Positions 36,427 through 47,451 of a stretch of 64,000 nucleotides of DNA are shown piece after piece. The DNA comes from Dechloromonas denitrificans. GTDB taxonomy: Bacteria; Pseudomonadota; Gammaproteobacteria; Burkholderiales; Rhodocyclaceae. The position numbers and the translations under genes were made by a program. The notes under the pieces are model-generated. The model made no database searches, was not told where the DNA came from, and was given only the letters and a program-made list of their open reading frames with translations. How positions within the stretch are numbered: position 1 is the stretch's first letter; every line of letters starts with the position of its first letter. Location: assembly GCF_020510685.1 (NCBI RefSeq), contig NZ_CP075185.1, positions 2,108,001-2,172,000 of the forward strand, given 5' to 3'.

Positions 36427-37827
36427 CTATTTCGAGGATTCGCCGCCGAGCGCCTTGACCAGACCGACGGTGGCGATGAGCTGGCGGTTGAGGATGTCGA
36501 GGCTGCTGCGTTCGGCGCTCAGTGCGGCGGCCTGGGCGGTAGCGACGTTGAGGAAGCTGACCGTGCCGGCCAGGTACTGGTTGTTGGTCAGGGTCTGAAA
36601 TTCGTTGGCGGCGCGTGTGGCGTTTTTCTGGATTTCCTTTTCGGTGGACAGGATACGCAGGGCGGCCAGGTTGTCTTCGACTTCCTGGAAGGCGGTCAGC
36701 ACGGTTTGCCGGTAGGTGGCGACGCTCCGATCGTGGCCGGCGATGGCCTGTTCCTTGGCGGCCGAACGGGCGCCGGCGTCGAACAGGGGCAGGGCGAGGG
36801 CGGGGCCGACCGACCAGAAGCGATAGGGGGCACTGAGGATGTCAGCGAAGCTGCTGTTCTGGTAGCCGCCGCTGGCGCTAAGCGTCAGGCTGGGGAAGAA
36901 GGCGGCCTGGGCGACGCCGATCTGGGCATTGGCGGCGGCGACCCGGCGTTCGGCGGCGGCGATGTCGGGGCGGCGTTCGAGCAGGGCCGACGGCACGACG
37001 AGCGGCACCTCTGGCAAATTGGGCACGCGGTCGCTGCGTTCCAGAAGCAGGTCGCTCGGCAGCTTGCCGGTCAGCGCGGCGATGGCGTGTTCGAGTTGCG
37101 CCCGCTGGATGCCGAGGTCGACGAGTTGAGCTTCGGTGCTCAGCAACTGGGTTTCCGCCTGCGCCACATCGGCCTGGCTGGCGACGCCGGCCTGGTAGCG
37201 GTTGCGGGTGATTTCGTGCGAGCGGCGGTAGATGGTCAGCGTGCGTTCGAGCAGGCTTTGCTGGGCATCGTTGATGCGCAGCTGCAGGTAGCTCTGGACC
37301 AACGTGGACTGAACGCTCAGGCGGGCAGCGGCGAGATCGTCGGCCGTGGCTTCGGCCGTGCTGATACTCGATTCTAGTGTACGCCGGAGGCGTCCCCAGA
37401 TATCCAGTTCCCAGGCGCTGCTCAAGGCAACGCGGTCGGTCGTGCGGGTATTGGCAATCGCGCCATTGGTACCGGCGCTCTGCCCACGGCTGTTCGACAC
37501 GCTGCTGCCGAGGTTCGGGAAGAGCGCCGCCCGCGAACTGCCGATGACGGCCAGGGCCTGGCGGTAATTGGCGTCGGCCGCCAGGATGGTCTGGTTGGCG
37601 CCGGTGGCTTGCTGAACCAGCTTGTCGAGCTGTGGGTCGCCGAAGATTTCCCACCAGGTGCTTTGCGTTTCGAGATCGCGTGGCTCGGCGACTTTCCAGT
37701 GCTTGGGCGCTTCGCGGAAGGCGCTCGGGGTTTCCACCTTGGGGCGGATGAAGTCGGGCCCGAGGGCGCAGCCGCCGAGCAGGAAGATGGAGGCGATGGC
37801 GGTCAGGCCAAAGGGGCGCAGCAGCAT
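36427..37827 (-). CDS. Outer membrane efflux channel, NodT/OprM family lipoprotein
   Basis: The 466-residue protein has a lipoprotein signal with LLGGCALGP (Cys20) and the duplicated TolC-fold helical repeats of OprM-type channels. Typical segments are WWEIFGDPQLDKLVQQA, LSSAWELDIWGRLRR, RNRYQAGVASQADVAQAETQL, ERRPDIAAAERRVAAANAQIGVAQA and NQYLAGTVSFLNVATAQ. It forms the trimeric exit duct through the outer membrane for the RND pump encoded just upstream (18-base gap). It is the fourth gene of the mdtABC-type set. Confidence 0.93.
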   Translation of the reverse strand: MLLRPFGLTAIASIFLLGGCALGPDFIRPKVETPSAFREAPKHWKVAEPRDLETQSTWWEIFGDPQLDKLVQQATGANQTILAADANYRQALAVIGSSRAALFPNLGSSVSNSRGQSAGTNGAIANTRTTDRVALSSAWELDIWGRLRRTLESSISTAEATADDLAAARLSVQSTLVQSYLQLRINDAQQSLLERTLTIYRRSHEITRNRYQAGVASQADVAQAETQLLSTEAQLVDLGIQRAQLEHAIAALTGKLPSDLLLERSDRVPNLPEVPLVVPSALLERRPDIAAAERRVAAANAQIGVAQAAFFPSLTLSASGGYQNSSFADILSAPYRFWSVGPALALPLFDAGARSAAKEQAIAGHDRSVATYRQTVLTAFQEVEDNLAALRILSTEKEIQKNATRAANEFQTLTNNQYLAGTVSFLNVATAQAAALSAERSSLDILNRQLIATVGLVKALGGESSK

Positions 37828-37845
37828 GGTGTTTCCGTAGCGAGG

Positions 37846-40800
37846 TCAGGTCGTTCCGCCGGCCGTCGATAGGCGACGTGCCCGCCAGGCACGGCCCCAC
37901 AGGCGGAAGCGATCGAGGTAGAGGTAAACGACCGGGGTCGTATACAGCGTCAATAGCTGGCTGATGATCAGGCCGCCGACGATGGCGATGCCGAGTGGCT
38001 GGCGCAGTTCGGCCCCGTCGCCACTGCCCAGCGCCAGGGGAATGGCCCCGAAAAGCGCGGCCAGCGTGGTCATCATGATCGGCCGGAAACGCAACAGGCA
38101 GGCTTGGTAAATCGCCTGGCGCGGCGTCAGATTGCCATCGCGTTCGGCCTGCAATGCAAAATCCACCATCATGATGGCGTTCTTCTTGACGATGCCGATG
38201 AGCAGGATGACGCCAATCAACGCAATGACCGAGAACTCCGTCTTGAAGGCAAGCAGGGCGAGCAGGGCGCCGATACCGGCCGAAGGCAACGTGGACAGGA
38301 TGGTGAGCGGGTGGATCAGGCTTTCATAGAGGATGCCGAGCACCAGATAGACAGCGATGACCGCCCCGAGGATGAGGATTGGCTGACTGGCCATCGATGC
38401 CTGGAAGGCCTTGGCCGAGCCTTCGAAGGAACCGTAGATCGAGTTGGGGACGCCGAGTCGGGCCATGGTTTCGTTGATGGCCTGTGTTGCATCGCCCAGC
38501 GAAACACCGGGTGGCAGCGCGAAGCTGATTGTCGAGGCGGCAAACTGGCTCTGGTGGGCGATGGCCAGTGGCGCGAAGGTCTGCTGCCAGCGGGCGATGG
38601 CCGACAGTGGCACCTGGCTGCCGGTGGGTGTGATCAGGATGATGTCGGATAATGCCTCCGGGCTTTGCCAGTAGCGCGGCGCCGCTTCCATGACCACGCG
38701 GTACTGGTTGAGCGGGTTGTAGATGGTCGAGATCAGGCGCTGGCCAAAGAAATCATTTAGTACCGTATCGATATTGCGCTGGGTCAGGCCAAGGCGGGCG
38801 GCCAGTTCGCGGTCGACAACCAGCGAGGTCTGCAGGCCCTTGTCCTGGCGGTCGGTATTGACGTCGGCGAGTTCCGGCAAATCGGCAAGGGCCTTGCGGA
38901 TCCGGGGTTCCCAGGCGCGTAATCCTTCCAGGTCGTCGGAAAGCAGGGTGTATTGATATTGCGAGTTGCTCTGCCGGCCGCCGATGCGGATTTCCTGGAC
39001 CGATTGCAGGAACAGGCTGGCGCCGGCGACCTGCGACAGCGGTCGGCGCAGGCGTTCGATTACCTGCTCGGCCGATACACCGCGCTTGCTCAACGGTTTC
39101 AGCGAAATGTAGAGTTGGGCTGAATTGCGTCGGCCGCCGCCGGTGAACCCGGCGACATTGGCTACCGCCGGATCCTTGCGCACGATGTCGATGAAGTCGG
39201 CCAGCTTTTCCTGCATCGACTGGAAGGAACTGCTCTGGTCGGCCTGTACGTTGCCGCTGAGCCGGCCGGTGTCCTGTTGCGGGAAGAAACCCTTGGGTAC
39301 GATGTTGTACAGATAGACGTTGAGGGCGACAGCCGAGGCCAGCACTGCCATCATCAGCAGCCCGTGATCCAGCGACCAGGCCAGACTGCGCCGATAGCCC
39401 GCGTGCAGGGCATCGATGCACCGGCTGGCCAGGCGCGACAGCCATCCTTCGCCACCGGCATCGTGCGGTCGCAGCAGGCGGGAGCACATCATCGGCGTCG
39501 TCGCCAGCGAGACGACCAGCGAAACCAGGATGGCAGCGGCCAGCGTGACGGCGAATTCGCGGAACAGGCGGCCGACGATGCCCCCCATGAACAGGATGGG
39601 GATGAAGGCAGCGATCAGCGACAGCGTCATCGAAACGACTGTGAAGGCCACTTCGCGCACGCCTTTCAAGGCGGCATCGAGCGGCGATAGGCCCTTCTCG
39701 ATGTGACGGGTGATGTTCTCCAATACGACCACGGCATCGTCGACGACGAAGCCGGTGGCCACAGTCAGCGCCATCAGCGACAGGTTGTTCAGGCTGAAGC
39801 CGGCCAGGTACATGACGGACAACGTGCCGATCAGCGACACCGGCACGGCGACGGCCGGGACCAAGGCGGCGCGCCGGTTGCGCAGGAAGAGCATGACCAC
39901 CATGACGACGAGGCCGACCGAGATGGCCAGGCTGGTGCCGACATCGCGTAGCGAGGCGCGGATGGTGGCGCTGCGGTCCTGGGCGACCTCGAGCTTGATG
40001 TCCTGGTGGATAGCGGCCTGCAACAAGGGAAGCATGGCGCGCACCCGGTCGACGGTGGCGATGATGTTGGCGCCCGGCTGGCGGCTGACCATCAGCAGGA
40101 CCGATGGCTTGCCGTTGGTCAGGCCGGCATTGCGGATGTCCTGGGCGCCGTCGCGGACTTCGGCGATATCGCCGAGGCGGATGGCGGCGCCGTCCTTCCA
40201 GGAAATGATCGTCGGAATATAGTCGGCAGCGCGCGTCGCCTGGTCGTTGGCGGCGATTTGCCAATTGCGCTCGCCATCGTCGACCAGCCCTTTCGGCCGG
40301 TTTACATTGGTGTTGGCGATCGCCGTGCGCACGGCTTCCGGGCTGATGCCGGCCCGCGACAAGGCCTGCGGATTCAGTTCGATGCGCACGGCCGGCAAGG
40401 AACTGCCGCCGACATTGACCTGCCCGACCCCTTCGACCTGCGACAGCTTCTGGCCAAGAATGGTGACGGCGGCATCGTAGACCTGGGCCCGCGACAGAAC
40501 GTTGGAAGTCAGCGACAGCACGAGAACCGGCGAGTCGTTGGGATTGACCTTGCGCAGCGACGGGTTGCCTGTCATGCCGCTCGGCAACTGGGCGCGCGAG
40601 GCATTGATCGCCGCCTGGACGTCTTTGGCGGCACCGTCGATGCTGCGGCTGAGATCGAATTGCAGCGTCACATCGACCGCGCCTTGCGAACTGTTTGAAG
40701 TAATCTCATTGACCCCGGCAATCGAACCCAATGCCCGTTCGAGCGGCGTCGCCACTGTCGCCGCCATGGTCTCCGGGCTGGCCCCGGGTAGCGCGGCGCG

Positions 40801-40941
40801 TACCGAGATGGTCGGAAATTCGACCTGGGGCAGCAGGGCGGCAGGCAACTGGAAGAAGGCGGCAACGCCGAGCAGGGCGATGCCCAGCGTCAGCAGCGTG
40901 GTGGCGACCGGGCGATGGATGAATCTCGAGGTCAAGCTCAC
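37846..40941 (-). CDS. mdtC: RND multidrug efflux permease, MdtC/MuxC-like
   Basis: The 1031-residue inner membrane proton-drug antiporter has 12 membrane segments and two large periplasmic loops. The proton relay Asp pair is in [14 protein letters not shown] (TM4), and [10 protein letters not shown], the GXXXG-rich TM11 and the C-terminal [21 protein letters not shown] are typical. The start is GTG; its GTGA overlaps the stop of the other permease (40938-40941). Two non-identical permeases with one adaptor is the MdtABC/MuxABC arrangement, in which a heterotrimer exports bile salts, novobiocin and similar drugs. Assignment as C versus B is by gene order. Confidence 0.93.
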   Translation of the reverse strand: MSLTSRFIHRPVATTLLTLGIALLGVAAFFQLPAALLPQVEFPTISVRAALPGASPETMAATVATPLERALGSIAGVNEITSNSSQGAVDVTLQFDLSRSIDGAAKDVQAAINASRAQLPSGMTGNPSLRKVNPNDSPVLVLSLTSNVLSRAQVYDAAVTILGQKLSQVEGVGQVNVGGSSLPAVRIELNPQALSRAGISPEAVRTAIANTNVNRPKGLVDDGERNWQIAANDQATRAADYIPTIISWKDGAAIRLGDIAEVRDGAQDIRNAGLTNGKPSVLLMVSRQPGANIIATVDRVRAMLPLLQAAIHQDIKLEVAQDRSATIRASLRDVGTSLAISVGLVVMVVMLFLRNRRAALVPAVAVPVSLIGTLSVMYLAGFSLNNLSLMALTVATGFVVDDAVVVLENITRHIEKGLSPLDAALKGVREVAFTVVSMTLSLIAAFIPILFMGGIVGRLFREFAVTLAAAILVSLVVSLATTPMMCSRLLRPHDAGGEGWLSRLASRCIDALHAGYRRSLAWSLDHGLLMMAVLASAVALNVYLYNIVPKGFFPQQDTGRLSGNVQADQSSSFQSMQEKLADFIDIVRKDPAVANVAGFTGGGRRNSAQLYISLKPLSKRGVSAEQVIERLRRPLSQVAGASLFLQSVQEIRIGGRQSNSQYQYTLLSDDLEGLRAWEPRIRKALADLPELADVNTDRQDKGLQTSLVVDRELAARLGLTQRNIDTVLNDFFGQRLISTIYNPLNQYRVVMEAAPRYWQSPEALSDIILITPTGSQVPLSAIARWQQTFAPLAIAHQSQFAASTISFALPPGVSLGDATQAINETMARLGVPNSIYGSFEGSAKAFQASMASQPILILGAVIAVYLVLGILYESLIHPLTILSTLPSAGIGALLALLAFKTEFSVIALIGVILLIGIVKKNAIMMVDFALQAERDGNLTPRQAIYQACLLRFRPIMMTTLAALFGAIPLALGSGDGAELRQPLGIAIVGGLIISQLLTLYTTPVVYLYLDRFRLWGRAWRARRLSTAGGTT

Positions 40942-43900
40942 GCCGTTCTCCGTTGCCGTTGCCAGGCCTCGACGCGCTTGGCCAGACGGTCGAAGGCGAG
41001 GTAGATGACCGGCGTCGTGAATAGCGTCAACACCTGCGAGACGATCAGACCGCCAACCATGGTGATGCCCAGTGGCTGGCGCAGTTCGGAGCCAACGCCG
41101 GTGCCGAGCATCAGCGGCAGAGCGCCGAGCAGGGCGGCGAGGGTGGTCATCAGGATGGGCCGGAAGCGCAGCAGGCAGGCTTCGAAGATGGCTTCTTCCG
41201 CCGACTTGCCCTGTTCGCGTTCGGCTTCAAGGGCGAAGTCGATCATCATGATGGCGTTCTTCTTGACGATGCCGATCAGCAGGATGATCCCGATGATGCC
41301 GATGATGCCGAGGTCGGTCCGGCACAGGAACAGCGCGAGCAGCGCGCCGACGCCGGCCGAGGGCAGCGTGGACAGGATGGTGATCGGGTGGATGTAGCTC
41401 TCGTAAAGTACGCCGAGCACGATGTACATGGTGATGATGGCGGCGACGATCAGCCACAGCGTGCTGGACTGTGAGGACTGGAAAGCCTGAGCCGCGCCCT
41501 GGAAGCGGATGGCGATGCTGGGCGGCAGATCGAGTTCGGCCTGTACCTGGCGAATCGCCTTGACCGCCTCGCCGAGCGAGGTGCCCGGCGCGAGATTGAA
41601 GGACACCGTGGCGGCGGGGAATTGGCCGATGTGGTTGATGGCCAGCAGGGCCGGGCGCTCGCTGATCCTGGCGACCGAGGCGAGCGGCACCTGGGCGCCG
41701 TTGGCGCCAACCAGATAGAGGCTGTTGAGGCCTTCCAGCCCACGCCGGAATTCCGGCTTCACTTCAAGCACGACGCGGTAAAGGTTGGACTGCGTGAAAA
41801 TGGTCGAAATCAGCCGTTGGCCGAAGGCGTTGTACAGTGCGTTGTCGATTGCTGCGGTGGTGATGCCCAGCCGGCCGGCATTGTCACGGTCGATTTCGAC
41901 ATAGGCCTGACGGCCTTCGTCCTGCCAGTCGCTGGCCACATCGGCCAGTTCCGGCACCTGTTTCAGGCGTTCCTGCAGGCGGTGGAGCCAGGCGCCCAGT
42001 TCGGCCGGGTCGGTGCCCTCGACGCTGAACTGATACTGCGTCCGACTGACCCGGCTTTCGATGGTCAGATCCTGCACCGGCTGCATGTAGGTCGTGATGC
42101 CGCCAAGGTCGGCGAGCCTCGATTGCAGGCGACGGATGATGGCCGAGTCATCGGCATCGCGTTCGTGCCATGGCTTCAGGCTGATCAGCAGGCGTCCGCT
42201 GTTCAACGTGGTATTGACGCCATCGACGCCGATGATCGATGAAATGCTGTCCACCGCCGGGTCTTCGAGGATCGCGTCAACCACACCCTGCTGGCGGCTG
42301 GCCATCGCCGAAAAAGAGACGCTCTGGGTGGCTTCGGTGATGCCCTGGATCAGCCCGGTGTCCTGCACCGGGAAGAAGCCCTTGGGAATGGCGATGTAGA
42401 GCACGACGGTGAGCACCAGCGTGCCGATGGCGACGGCCAGCGTCAGCGACTGGTGTTGCAGCACCCAGCGCAGGGCCACGGCGTAGCGGGCGATGGTGTG
42501 GTCGATGAGGGCGCCGGTAATGCGGAAGAAGCGGCCGTGCTTGTCTTCCGGCACGTGATGGAGCAGGCGGGCGCACATCATCGGCGTCAGGGTCAGCGAA
42601 ACGACGGCCGAAATCAGGATCGAGACGGCCAGCGTGATGGCGAATTCGCGGAACAGGCGGCCGACCACGTCGCCCATGAAGAGCAGGGGAATCAATACGG
42701 CGATCAGCGAGAAGGTCAGCGAGATGATCGTGAAGCCGATCTGCGCCGAGCCTTTCAAGGCAGCTTCCATCGGCGAATCGCCCTCCTCGATGTAGCGGGC
42801 GATGTTCTCGATCATCACGATGGCGTCGTCGACGACGAAGCCGGTAGCGATGGTCAGCGCCATCAGGGTCAGGTTGTTGATCGAGAAGCCGGCCAGGTAC
42901 ATGACGCCGAAAGTGCCGACCAGCGACAGCGGCACGGCGACGCTCGGGATGATGGTGGCCGGGACGTTGCGCAGGAAAACGAAGATGACCATGACGACCA
43001 GTGCGACGGCAAGGAAGAGTTCGGTCTGCACGTCATGCACCGAGGCGCGGATGGTCGTCGTGCGGTCGGTGAGCAGGCGCAGCTCGACGGTGGCCGGCAG
43101 CGAGGCCTGCAATTGCGGCAGCAGTTGCTTGATGCGATCGACCGTTTCGATGACGTTGGCGCCGGGCTGGCGCTGGATGTTCAGGATGATCGCCGGCTTG
43201 CGGTCGGCCCAGGCGGCAAGGCGGTCGTTCTCGGCGCCTTCGACCAGTTTGGCGACGTCGCCGAGGCGGACCGGGGCACCGTTTTTCCAGGCAATGATCA
43301 GCTCGCGGTATTCGGCAGCCGACTTGAGCTGGCTGTTCGAATCGATGGTCGAGGCGCGAATCGGTCCATCAAAGCCGCCCTTGGCCATGTTGACGTTAGC
43401 GTTGCCGATGGCCGTGCGCAGGTCTTCGAGGTTGATGCCCTGCGATGCGAGGGCCTGCGGATTGGCCTGAATGCGGACAGCCGGGCGCTGGCCACCGCCG
43501 ATGCTGACCAGACCGACGCCGGCGATGCGCGATATTTTCTGGGCGAGACGGGTGTTGACCAGATCCTCGACCTTGGGCAGCGGCAGCGAACCCGACGAAA
43601 TGGCCAGCGTGATCACCGGCGCATCGGCCGGATTGACCTTGCTGAACACCGGCGGCATCGGCAGGTCATTGGGCAGGAAGGCGCTCGCCGCGTTGATGGC
43701 GGCCTGGACTTCCTGCTGCGCGGTGTCGAGGCCGAGGCCGAGCGAAAACTGCAAGGTGATGACCGAAGCGCCGCCGGAACTCGACGACGACATCTGGTTG
43801 AGGCCGGCGATCTGGCCGAGCTGGCGTTCGAGCGGCGCGGTGATCGACGAGGCGACAACCTCCGGGCTGGCGCCCGGATAGAGCGTCGAGATCTGGATGG

Positions 43901-44030
43901 TCGGGTATTCGACTTCGGGCAGCGCCGAAATCGGCAACAGCCGGTAACCGACCAGACCGGCGAGCAGGATCGCCAGCATCAACAAGGAGGTGGCGACCGG
44001 GCGCAGGATGTAAAGACGCGACGGGTTCAT
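40938..44030 (-). CDS. mdtB: RND multidrug efflux permease, MdtB/MuxB-like
   Basis: The 1030-residue permease has the same 12-segment RND fold. Key motifs are [39 protein letters not shown] with the proton-relay Asp pair, [12 protein letters not shown] and [20 protein letters not shown]. It lies ten bases after the adaptor gene and overlaps mdtC by four. MdtB-type subunits are thought to handle proton flow while the MdtC-type partner binds substrate. Nothing in the sequence suggests loss of function. Confidence 0.93.
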   Translation of the reverse strand: MNPSRLYILRPVATSLLMLAILLAGLVGYRLLPISALPEVEYPTIQISTLYPGASPEVVASSITAPLERQLGQIAGLNQMSSSSSGGASVITLQFSLGLGLDTAQQEVQAAINAASAFLPNDLPMPPVFSKVNPADAPVITLAISSGSLPLPKVEDLVNTRLAQKISRIAGVGLVSIGGGQRPAVRIQANPQALASQGINLEDLRTAIGNANVNMAKGGFDGPIRASTIDSNSQLKSAAEYRELIIAWKNGAPVRLGDVAKLVEGAENDRLAAWADRKPAIILNIQRQPGANVIETVDRIKQLLPQLQASLPATVELRLLTDRTTTIRASVHDVQTELFLAVALVVMVIFVFLRNVPATIIPSVAVPLSLVGTFGVMYLAGFSINNLTLMALTIATGFVVDDAIVMIENIARYIEEGDSPMEAALKGSAQIGFTIISLTFSLIAVLIPLLFMGDVVGRLFREFAITLAVSILISAVVSLTLTPMMCARLLHHVPEDKHGRFFRITGALIDHTIARYAVALRWVLQHQSLTLAVAIGTLVLTVVLYIAIPKGFFPVQDTGLIQGITEATQSVSFSAMASRQQGVVDAILEDPAVDSISSIIGVDGVNTTLNSGRLLISLKPWHERDADDSAIIRRLQSRLADLGGITTYMQPVQDLTIESRVSRTQYQFSVEGTDPAELGAWLHRLQERLKQVPELADVASDWQDEGRQAYVEIDRDNAGRLGITTAAIDNALYNAFGQRLISTIFTQSNLYRVVLEVKPEFRRGLEGLNSLYLVGANGAQVPLASVARISERPALLAINHIGQFPAATVSFNLAPGTSLGEAVKAIRQVQAELDLPPSIAIRFQGAAQAFQSSQSSTLWLIVAAIITMYIVLGVLYESYIHPITILSTLPSAGVGALLALFLCRTDLGIIGIIGIILLIGIVKKNAIMMIDFALEAEREQGKSAEEAIFEACLLRFRPILMTTLAALLGALPLMLGTGVGSELRQPLGITMVGGLIVSQVLTLFTTPVIYLAFDRLAKRVEAWQRQRRTA

Positions 44031-44039
44031 CGGCCGGCC

Positions 44040-45518
44040 TTATTCGCCACGGCGTCCGCCTTCGCGCGGTGCGCCGCCACCTTCCGCCGCGCGCCGCTGG
44101 CGCCAGCGTTCGCAACGGGCAGCGGCCTCCGGGTCGTTGGCGATGTTTTCCGGGGCACAGCGGCGTTGGCCGCGGCGCTCTTCTCCGGCTACCGGGGGGG
44201 CTGCAGTGTCCGCTGGCTTGTCGCCGTTATCTGCCTGGTGTTGGCGTGGCGCCTTGCCGCCAGTTTTTTCGCCCGCCGGAGCCTTGGCATTGCCGGTTGG
44301 CGATTCACCGTCCAGGCTCAGGACATCGACCTTGCCCCCGGGCCGAAGGCGATCGGCTCCGTCCACGACCACCTGATCGCCGGCGCTCAAGCCATTTTCA
44401 ATGGCGATCAATTCGCCGTTTGACGGACCAAGGCGGACAGGGTGCGGGGCGACCGTCTGATCTTCCTTGCTGATCACATAGACGAAACTGCCCTGAGCGT
44501 TCCGCTGAATCGCCGCCGAGGCCAGCAACAGGCTACCGGTGCGGGTTTCGACCTTGAGCCGGATATTGACGAACTGGTTCGGAAATAAACTGTTGTCGCG
44601 ATTGGCGAACTCGGCTTTCAGCTTGACGGTGCCGGTGGCGACGTCGATCTGGTTATCGACGCTGAGCAGTTTGCCGGTCGTCAGCAGCGTCCGTCCATCG
44701 CGGTCCCAGGCTTCGACATCCAGGGTTTCGCCGCTACCCAGCCGGTTGACGACATTGCCTACGCTTTCGGCGGGAATGGCGAAAATGGCATGAATCGGCT
44801 GCGTCTGCGTAATGACCACGAGGCCGGTAGCGTCTGCCGCGCGGACGTTGTTGCCGACATCGACCTGGCGCAGCCCAAGGCGGCCGGCAGCGGGCGCCGT
44901 CACCCGGGCGAATCCGAGTTGCAGGCGGGCATTGTCGACCTGGGCCTTGTCGGTCTCGACGACGCCACGATACTGCCGGACCAGCGCCTCCTGGGTGTCG
45001 ACCTGTTGCTTGGCAATGGAATCCTTGCTCAGCAGGTTTCGGTAGCGTTCGAGATCGACCCTGGCGGCGGCAAGCAAGGCTTCATCTTTGGTCAACTGGC
45101 CGCTGACCTGTTCAAGCTGGATCTGATACTGCCGCGGATCGATTTCGGCCAGTAGATCGCCGGCCTTGACCAACTGGCCCTCACGAAAATTGATCCGGAC
45201 GAGCTGACCATCCACTCTGGGCTTGACCGTCGCGGTGTTCGAGGCAGTCACTGTTCCCAGGGCACTGACGACAATGTCCAGGTCGCCGAGCCTGGCTGCG
45301 CTCGCCTTTACCGGCTGCGGGCGGTTGCCCTGCCGGTCACCGCGCCGCGAACTGCCCGGGCCTTTTTGCTCGCTGCTTGCCGATGATGCCTGGCCGTCGC
45401 CGCCCCGACTGTAGTGGACCGCCGCACTGCCACCACCGACGACGAGTACGCTGCCGAGCAGGGCGATGATTCTGGCCCGGCGCGTCAGTTTGATTTTCAG
45501 TTTGTCCTTGATGCCCAT
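44040..45518 (-). CDS. mdtA: RND periplasmic adaptor, MdtA-like, with charged C-terminal tail
   Basis: The 492-residue protein has an N-terminal membrane anchor (about 14-35) and then the HlyD-type barrel-hairpin-lipoyl order. Visible segments are GTVTASNTATVKPRVDGQLV, the lipoyl half FREGQLVKAGDLLAEIDPRQY, the hairpin and GRLGLRQVDVGNNVRA. MdtA-type proteins bridge RND permease and outer membrane channel. Unlike E. coli MdtA, the C-terminus from about 405 continues as a low-complexity tail rich in Lys, Gly, Pro and Arg with a CAPENI...ARCERW cysteine pair. It is 135 bases after exbD and starts the mdtABC-channel set. Confidence 0.91.
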   Translation of the reverse strand: MGIKDKLKIKLTRRARIIALLGSVLVVGGGSAAVHYSRGGDGQASSASSEQKGPGSSRRGDRQGNRPQPVKASAARLGDLDIVVSALGTVTASNTATVKPRVDGQLVRINFREGQLVKAGDLLAEIDPRQYQIQLEQVSGQLTKDEALLAAARVDLERYRNLLSKDSIAKQQVDTQEALVRQYRGVVETDKAQVDNARLQLGFARVTAPAAGRLGLRQVDVGNNVRAADATGLVVITQTQPIHAIFAIPAESVGNVVNRLGSGETLDVEAWDRDGRTLLTTGKLLSVDNQIDVATGTVKLKAEFANRDNSLFPNQFVNIRLKVETRTGSLLLASAAIQRNAQGSFVYVISKEDQTVAPHPVRLGPSNGELIAIENGLSAGDQVVVDGADRLRPGGKVDVLSLDGESPTGNAKAPAGEKTGGKAPRQHQADNGDKPADTAAPPVAGEERRGQRRCAPENIANDPEAAARCERWRQRRAAEGGGAPREGGRRGE

Positions 45519-45653
45519 GAATCTGCTTCCAGTGTTCTTTCCTGCCTGACGAACGACTCCGGCCGAACGCGACGATGCAGAGCGAGGAATTCCCGCTCTC
45601 CACCCGGTTCCGGATGACCGCTCAAGTTGGGCGAATGACCGATCTCTTGCCGG

Positions 45654-46082
45654 TCAGAGGAACTGCTCGGCGCCGACCAGCCCGACCTTGGTCAAGCCAT
45701 TGCGCTGGACCGACGACATCACCGCTGCAACATGGCGGTAAGGCACTTTCTTGTCGGGGCGGATATGCAATTCCGGTTGTACGGCCTGAGCAGAGGCCGA
45801 TGCCAGCCGGCTTTCCAGACTAGCCGGATCACTCAGCACTTCGCCATTCCAGAGCACGCTGCCGCCCTGATCGATGTTGATCTTGACGATCTCCGGCGGG
45901 GCGCTTGGCGGCGGCGGGTTGCCGACCGGCATGTTGAGATTCACCGAATGAAGTTGGATGGGGATGGTGATGATCAGCATGATCAGCAGTACCAGCATGA
46001 CGTCGATCAGCGGTGTCGTATTGATTTCCGCCATTACTTCCGGATCGCCGGAATTGCTGCCTGAACCTATGTTCATAGCCAT
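45654..46082 (-). CDS. exbD: ExbD/TolR-family biopolymer transport protein (second copy)
   Basis: The 142-residue protein has a short cytoplasmic start, one membrane segment (about 25-45) preceded by MAEINTTPLIDVMLVLLIM with the proton-conducting Asp, and a periplasmic domain (HIRPDKKVPYRHVAAVMSSVQ). It works with ExbB to energise TonB. The start at 46082 has AAGGAA upstream; the second Met at 46076 is also possible. It is the last of tonB-exbB-exbD-exbD on the minus strand. Two ExbD copies are common in betaproteobacteria and may form a mixed dimer. Confidence 0.92.
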   Translation of the reverse strand: MAMNIGSGSNSGDPEVMAEINTTPLIDVMLVLLIMLIITIPIQLHSVNLNMPVGNPPPPSAPPEIVKINIDQGGSVLWNGEVLSDPASLESRLASASAQAVQPELHIRPDKKVPYRHVAAVMSSVQRNGLTKVGLVGAEQFL

Positions 46083-46110
46083 TTGATGTGATTCCTTCTG
46101 TTGCCGGCGT

Positions 46111-46536
46111 CTATTGGCGGGGCGGCGGTTCGGTGATGAACCCGAGTTTGATGATGCCGGCCCGCTGGCTTGCCAGGACGACCTTGCCGACGTATTCGTA
46201 AGGGGCGCCGCCGTCGCCGCGAATCTGCACTTCGGGCTGCGGGTCAAGAACCGCCACCTTCTTCAATTCGCTGACCAACGTTTCTTGATCGCCTATTTCC
46301 CGCTCGTTCCAATAGACCCTGCCGTTGCCGCCGACCGAGAGATTGATGTTCTCCGGCTTGGTGATGCGCGGCTGGCTGCGCTCCTTCGGAAGTTCCACCG
46401 GCACCGTGTGAGTAACGACCGGGATGGTGATCAGGAAGATGATCAGCAAGACCAGCATGACATCGACCAGCGGGGTGGTGTTGATGGCGGAAAGAACCTC
46501 GTCCTCGTTTTCCGTCGTGCCGACATTCATTCCCAT
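46111..46536 (-). CDS. exbD: ExbD/TolR-family biopolymer transport protein (first copy)
   Basis: The 141-residue protein has the signature LSAINTTPLVDVMLVLLIIF with the membrane Asp and a periplasmic domain ending YVGKVVLASQRAGIIKLGF. It differs clearly from the second ExbD, so the pair is an old duplication. It lies nine bases after exbB. Role: proton-driven energising of TonB in the inner membrane. Confidence 0.92.
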   Translation of the reverse strand: MGMNVGTTENEDEVLSAINTTPLVDVMLVLLIIFLITIPVVTHTVPVELPKERSQPRITKPENINLSVGGNGRVYWNEREIGDQETLVSELKKVAVLDPQPEVQIRGDGGAPYEYVGKVVLASQRAGIIKLGFITEPPPRQ

Positions 46537-46545
46537 GGTTGTCTC

Positions 46546-47406
46546 TTAGAACGAAATTGCACGGATGGACTGGACCACTGCCGGCGAGCGCTGGTCGCGG
46601 CGTTCGGCGGCGGCGCCGAGCAGCACGGCATGGAGTTCGGCGCCGAAGGTGCGAATACCGTCCAGAGCCGATTTGTTGCGGCGGACCAACCAGTTGTAGC
46701 CGAGCACGGCCGGCACGGCGACGGCCAAGCCGATGGCGGTCATGATCAGGGCTTCACCGACCGGGCCGGCAACCTTGTCGATGGAGGCTTGGCCGGCGAT
46801 GCCGATGGCCGTCAGGGCGTGGTAGATGCCCCAGACCGTACCGAACAGCCCGACGAACGGAGCGGTCGAACCAACGGTGGCGAGGAAGGCCAGACCATCC
46901 TGCAAACGGCTTTGGATATTCTCGATCGAGCGGTGAATCGAGAGCTGAATCCAGTCGTTGAGGTCAATATAGCCAAGCAGGCCGCGGTGGTTGGCTGTCG
47001 CTTCCGAGCCGCTCCGGGCAATGAAATGGTAGGCGCTGCTCGGTTCGAGCGAATCGATGGCTTGCTCGACGCCGCCGGCAACCCAGAAAGTTTCGTTAGC
47101 CTTCTTGCCCTGTTTGGCCAGTTTCTGTTGCTCATATAGCTTGGTGAAAATGATCAGCCAGCTGCCAAAGGACATGATCAGCAGGATGGCCAGGGTGCCC
47201 TTGGCGACGGCATCCCCGCCTTTCCACAGGGCGTCGATGCCATAGGGGTTGTCGACGGTTTCCTTGGCGCTGGCCGCTGCCGTCTCGGGCGCTGCGACGC
47301 TGGCGGCTGGCTGGACGGCCTGGGCGAGGGCATGGCTCGCGCCGAGGCTGGAAAGGGTGATGAATAGCGCAGCGGCGAAGTTGCGGATGGTGCTGAGGCG
47401 GAACAT
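46546..47406 (-). CDS. exbB: ExbB/TolQ/MotA-family proton channel protein
   Basis: The 286-residue protein has a cleavable-looking N-terminal signal (MFRLSTIRNFAAALFITLSS, then ASHALAQA), an Ala-rich periplasmic stretch and three membrane segments of the ExbB fold (AILLIMSFGSWLIIFTKLYE; ATVGSTAPFVGLFGTVWGIY; GEALIMTAIGLAVAVPAVLG). The GLFGTVWG and Thr/Glu residues line the proton path. The long N-terminal extension is typical of the ExbB form found with two ExbD proteins. It powers TonB together with the neighbouring ExbD genes. Confidence 0.93.
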   Translation of the reverse strand: MFRLSTIRNFAAALFITLSSLGASHALAQAVQPAASVAAPETAAASAKETVDNPYGIDALWKGGDAVAKGTLAILLIMSFGSWLIIFTKLYEQQKLAKQGKKANETFWVAGGVEQAIDSLEPSSAYHFIARSGSEATANHRGLLGYIDLNDWIQLSIHRSIENIQSRLQDGLAFLATVGSTAPFVGLFGTVWGIYHALTAIGIAGQASIDKVAGPVGEALIMTAIGLAVAVPAVLGYNWLVRRNKSALDGIRTFGAELHAVLLGAAAERRDQRSPAVVQSIRAISF

Positions 47407-47451
47407 GGTGATTTCTCCTGTGAATTCGAGTGGGGTAGTTGTTTTGGCTGC

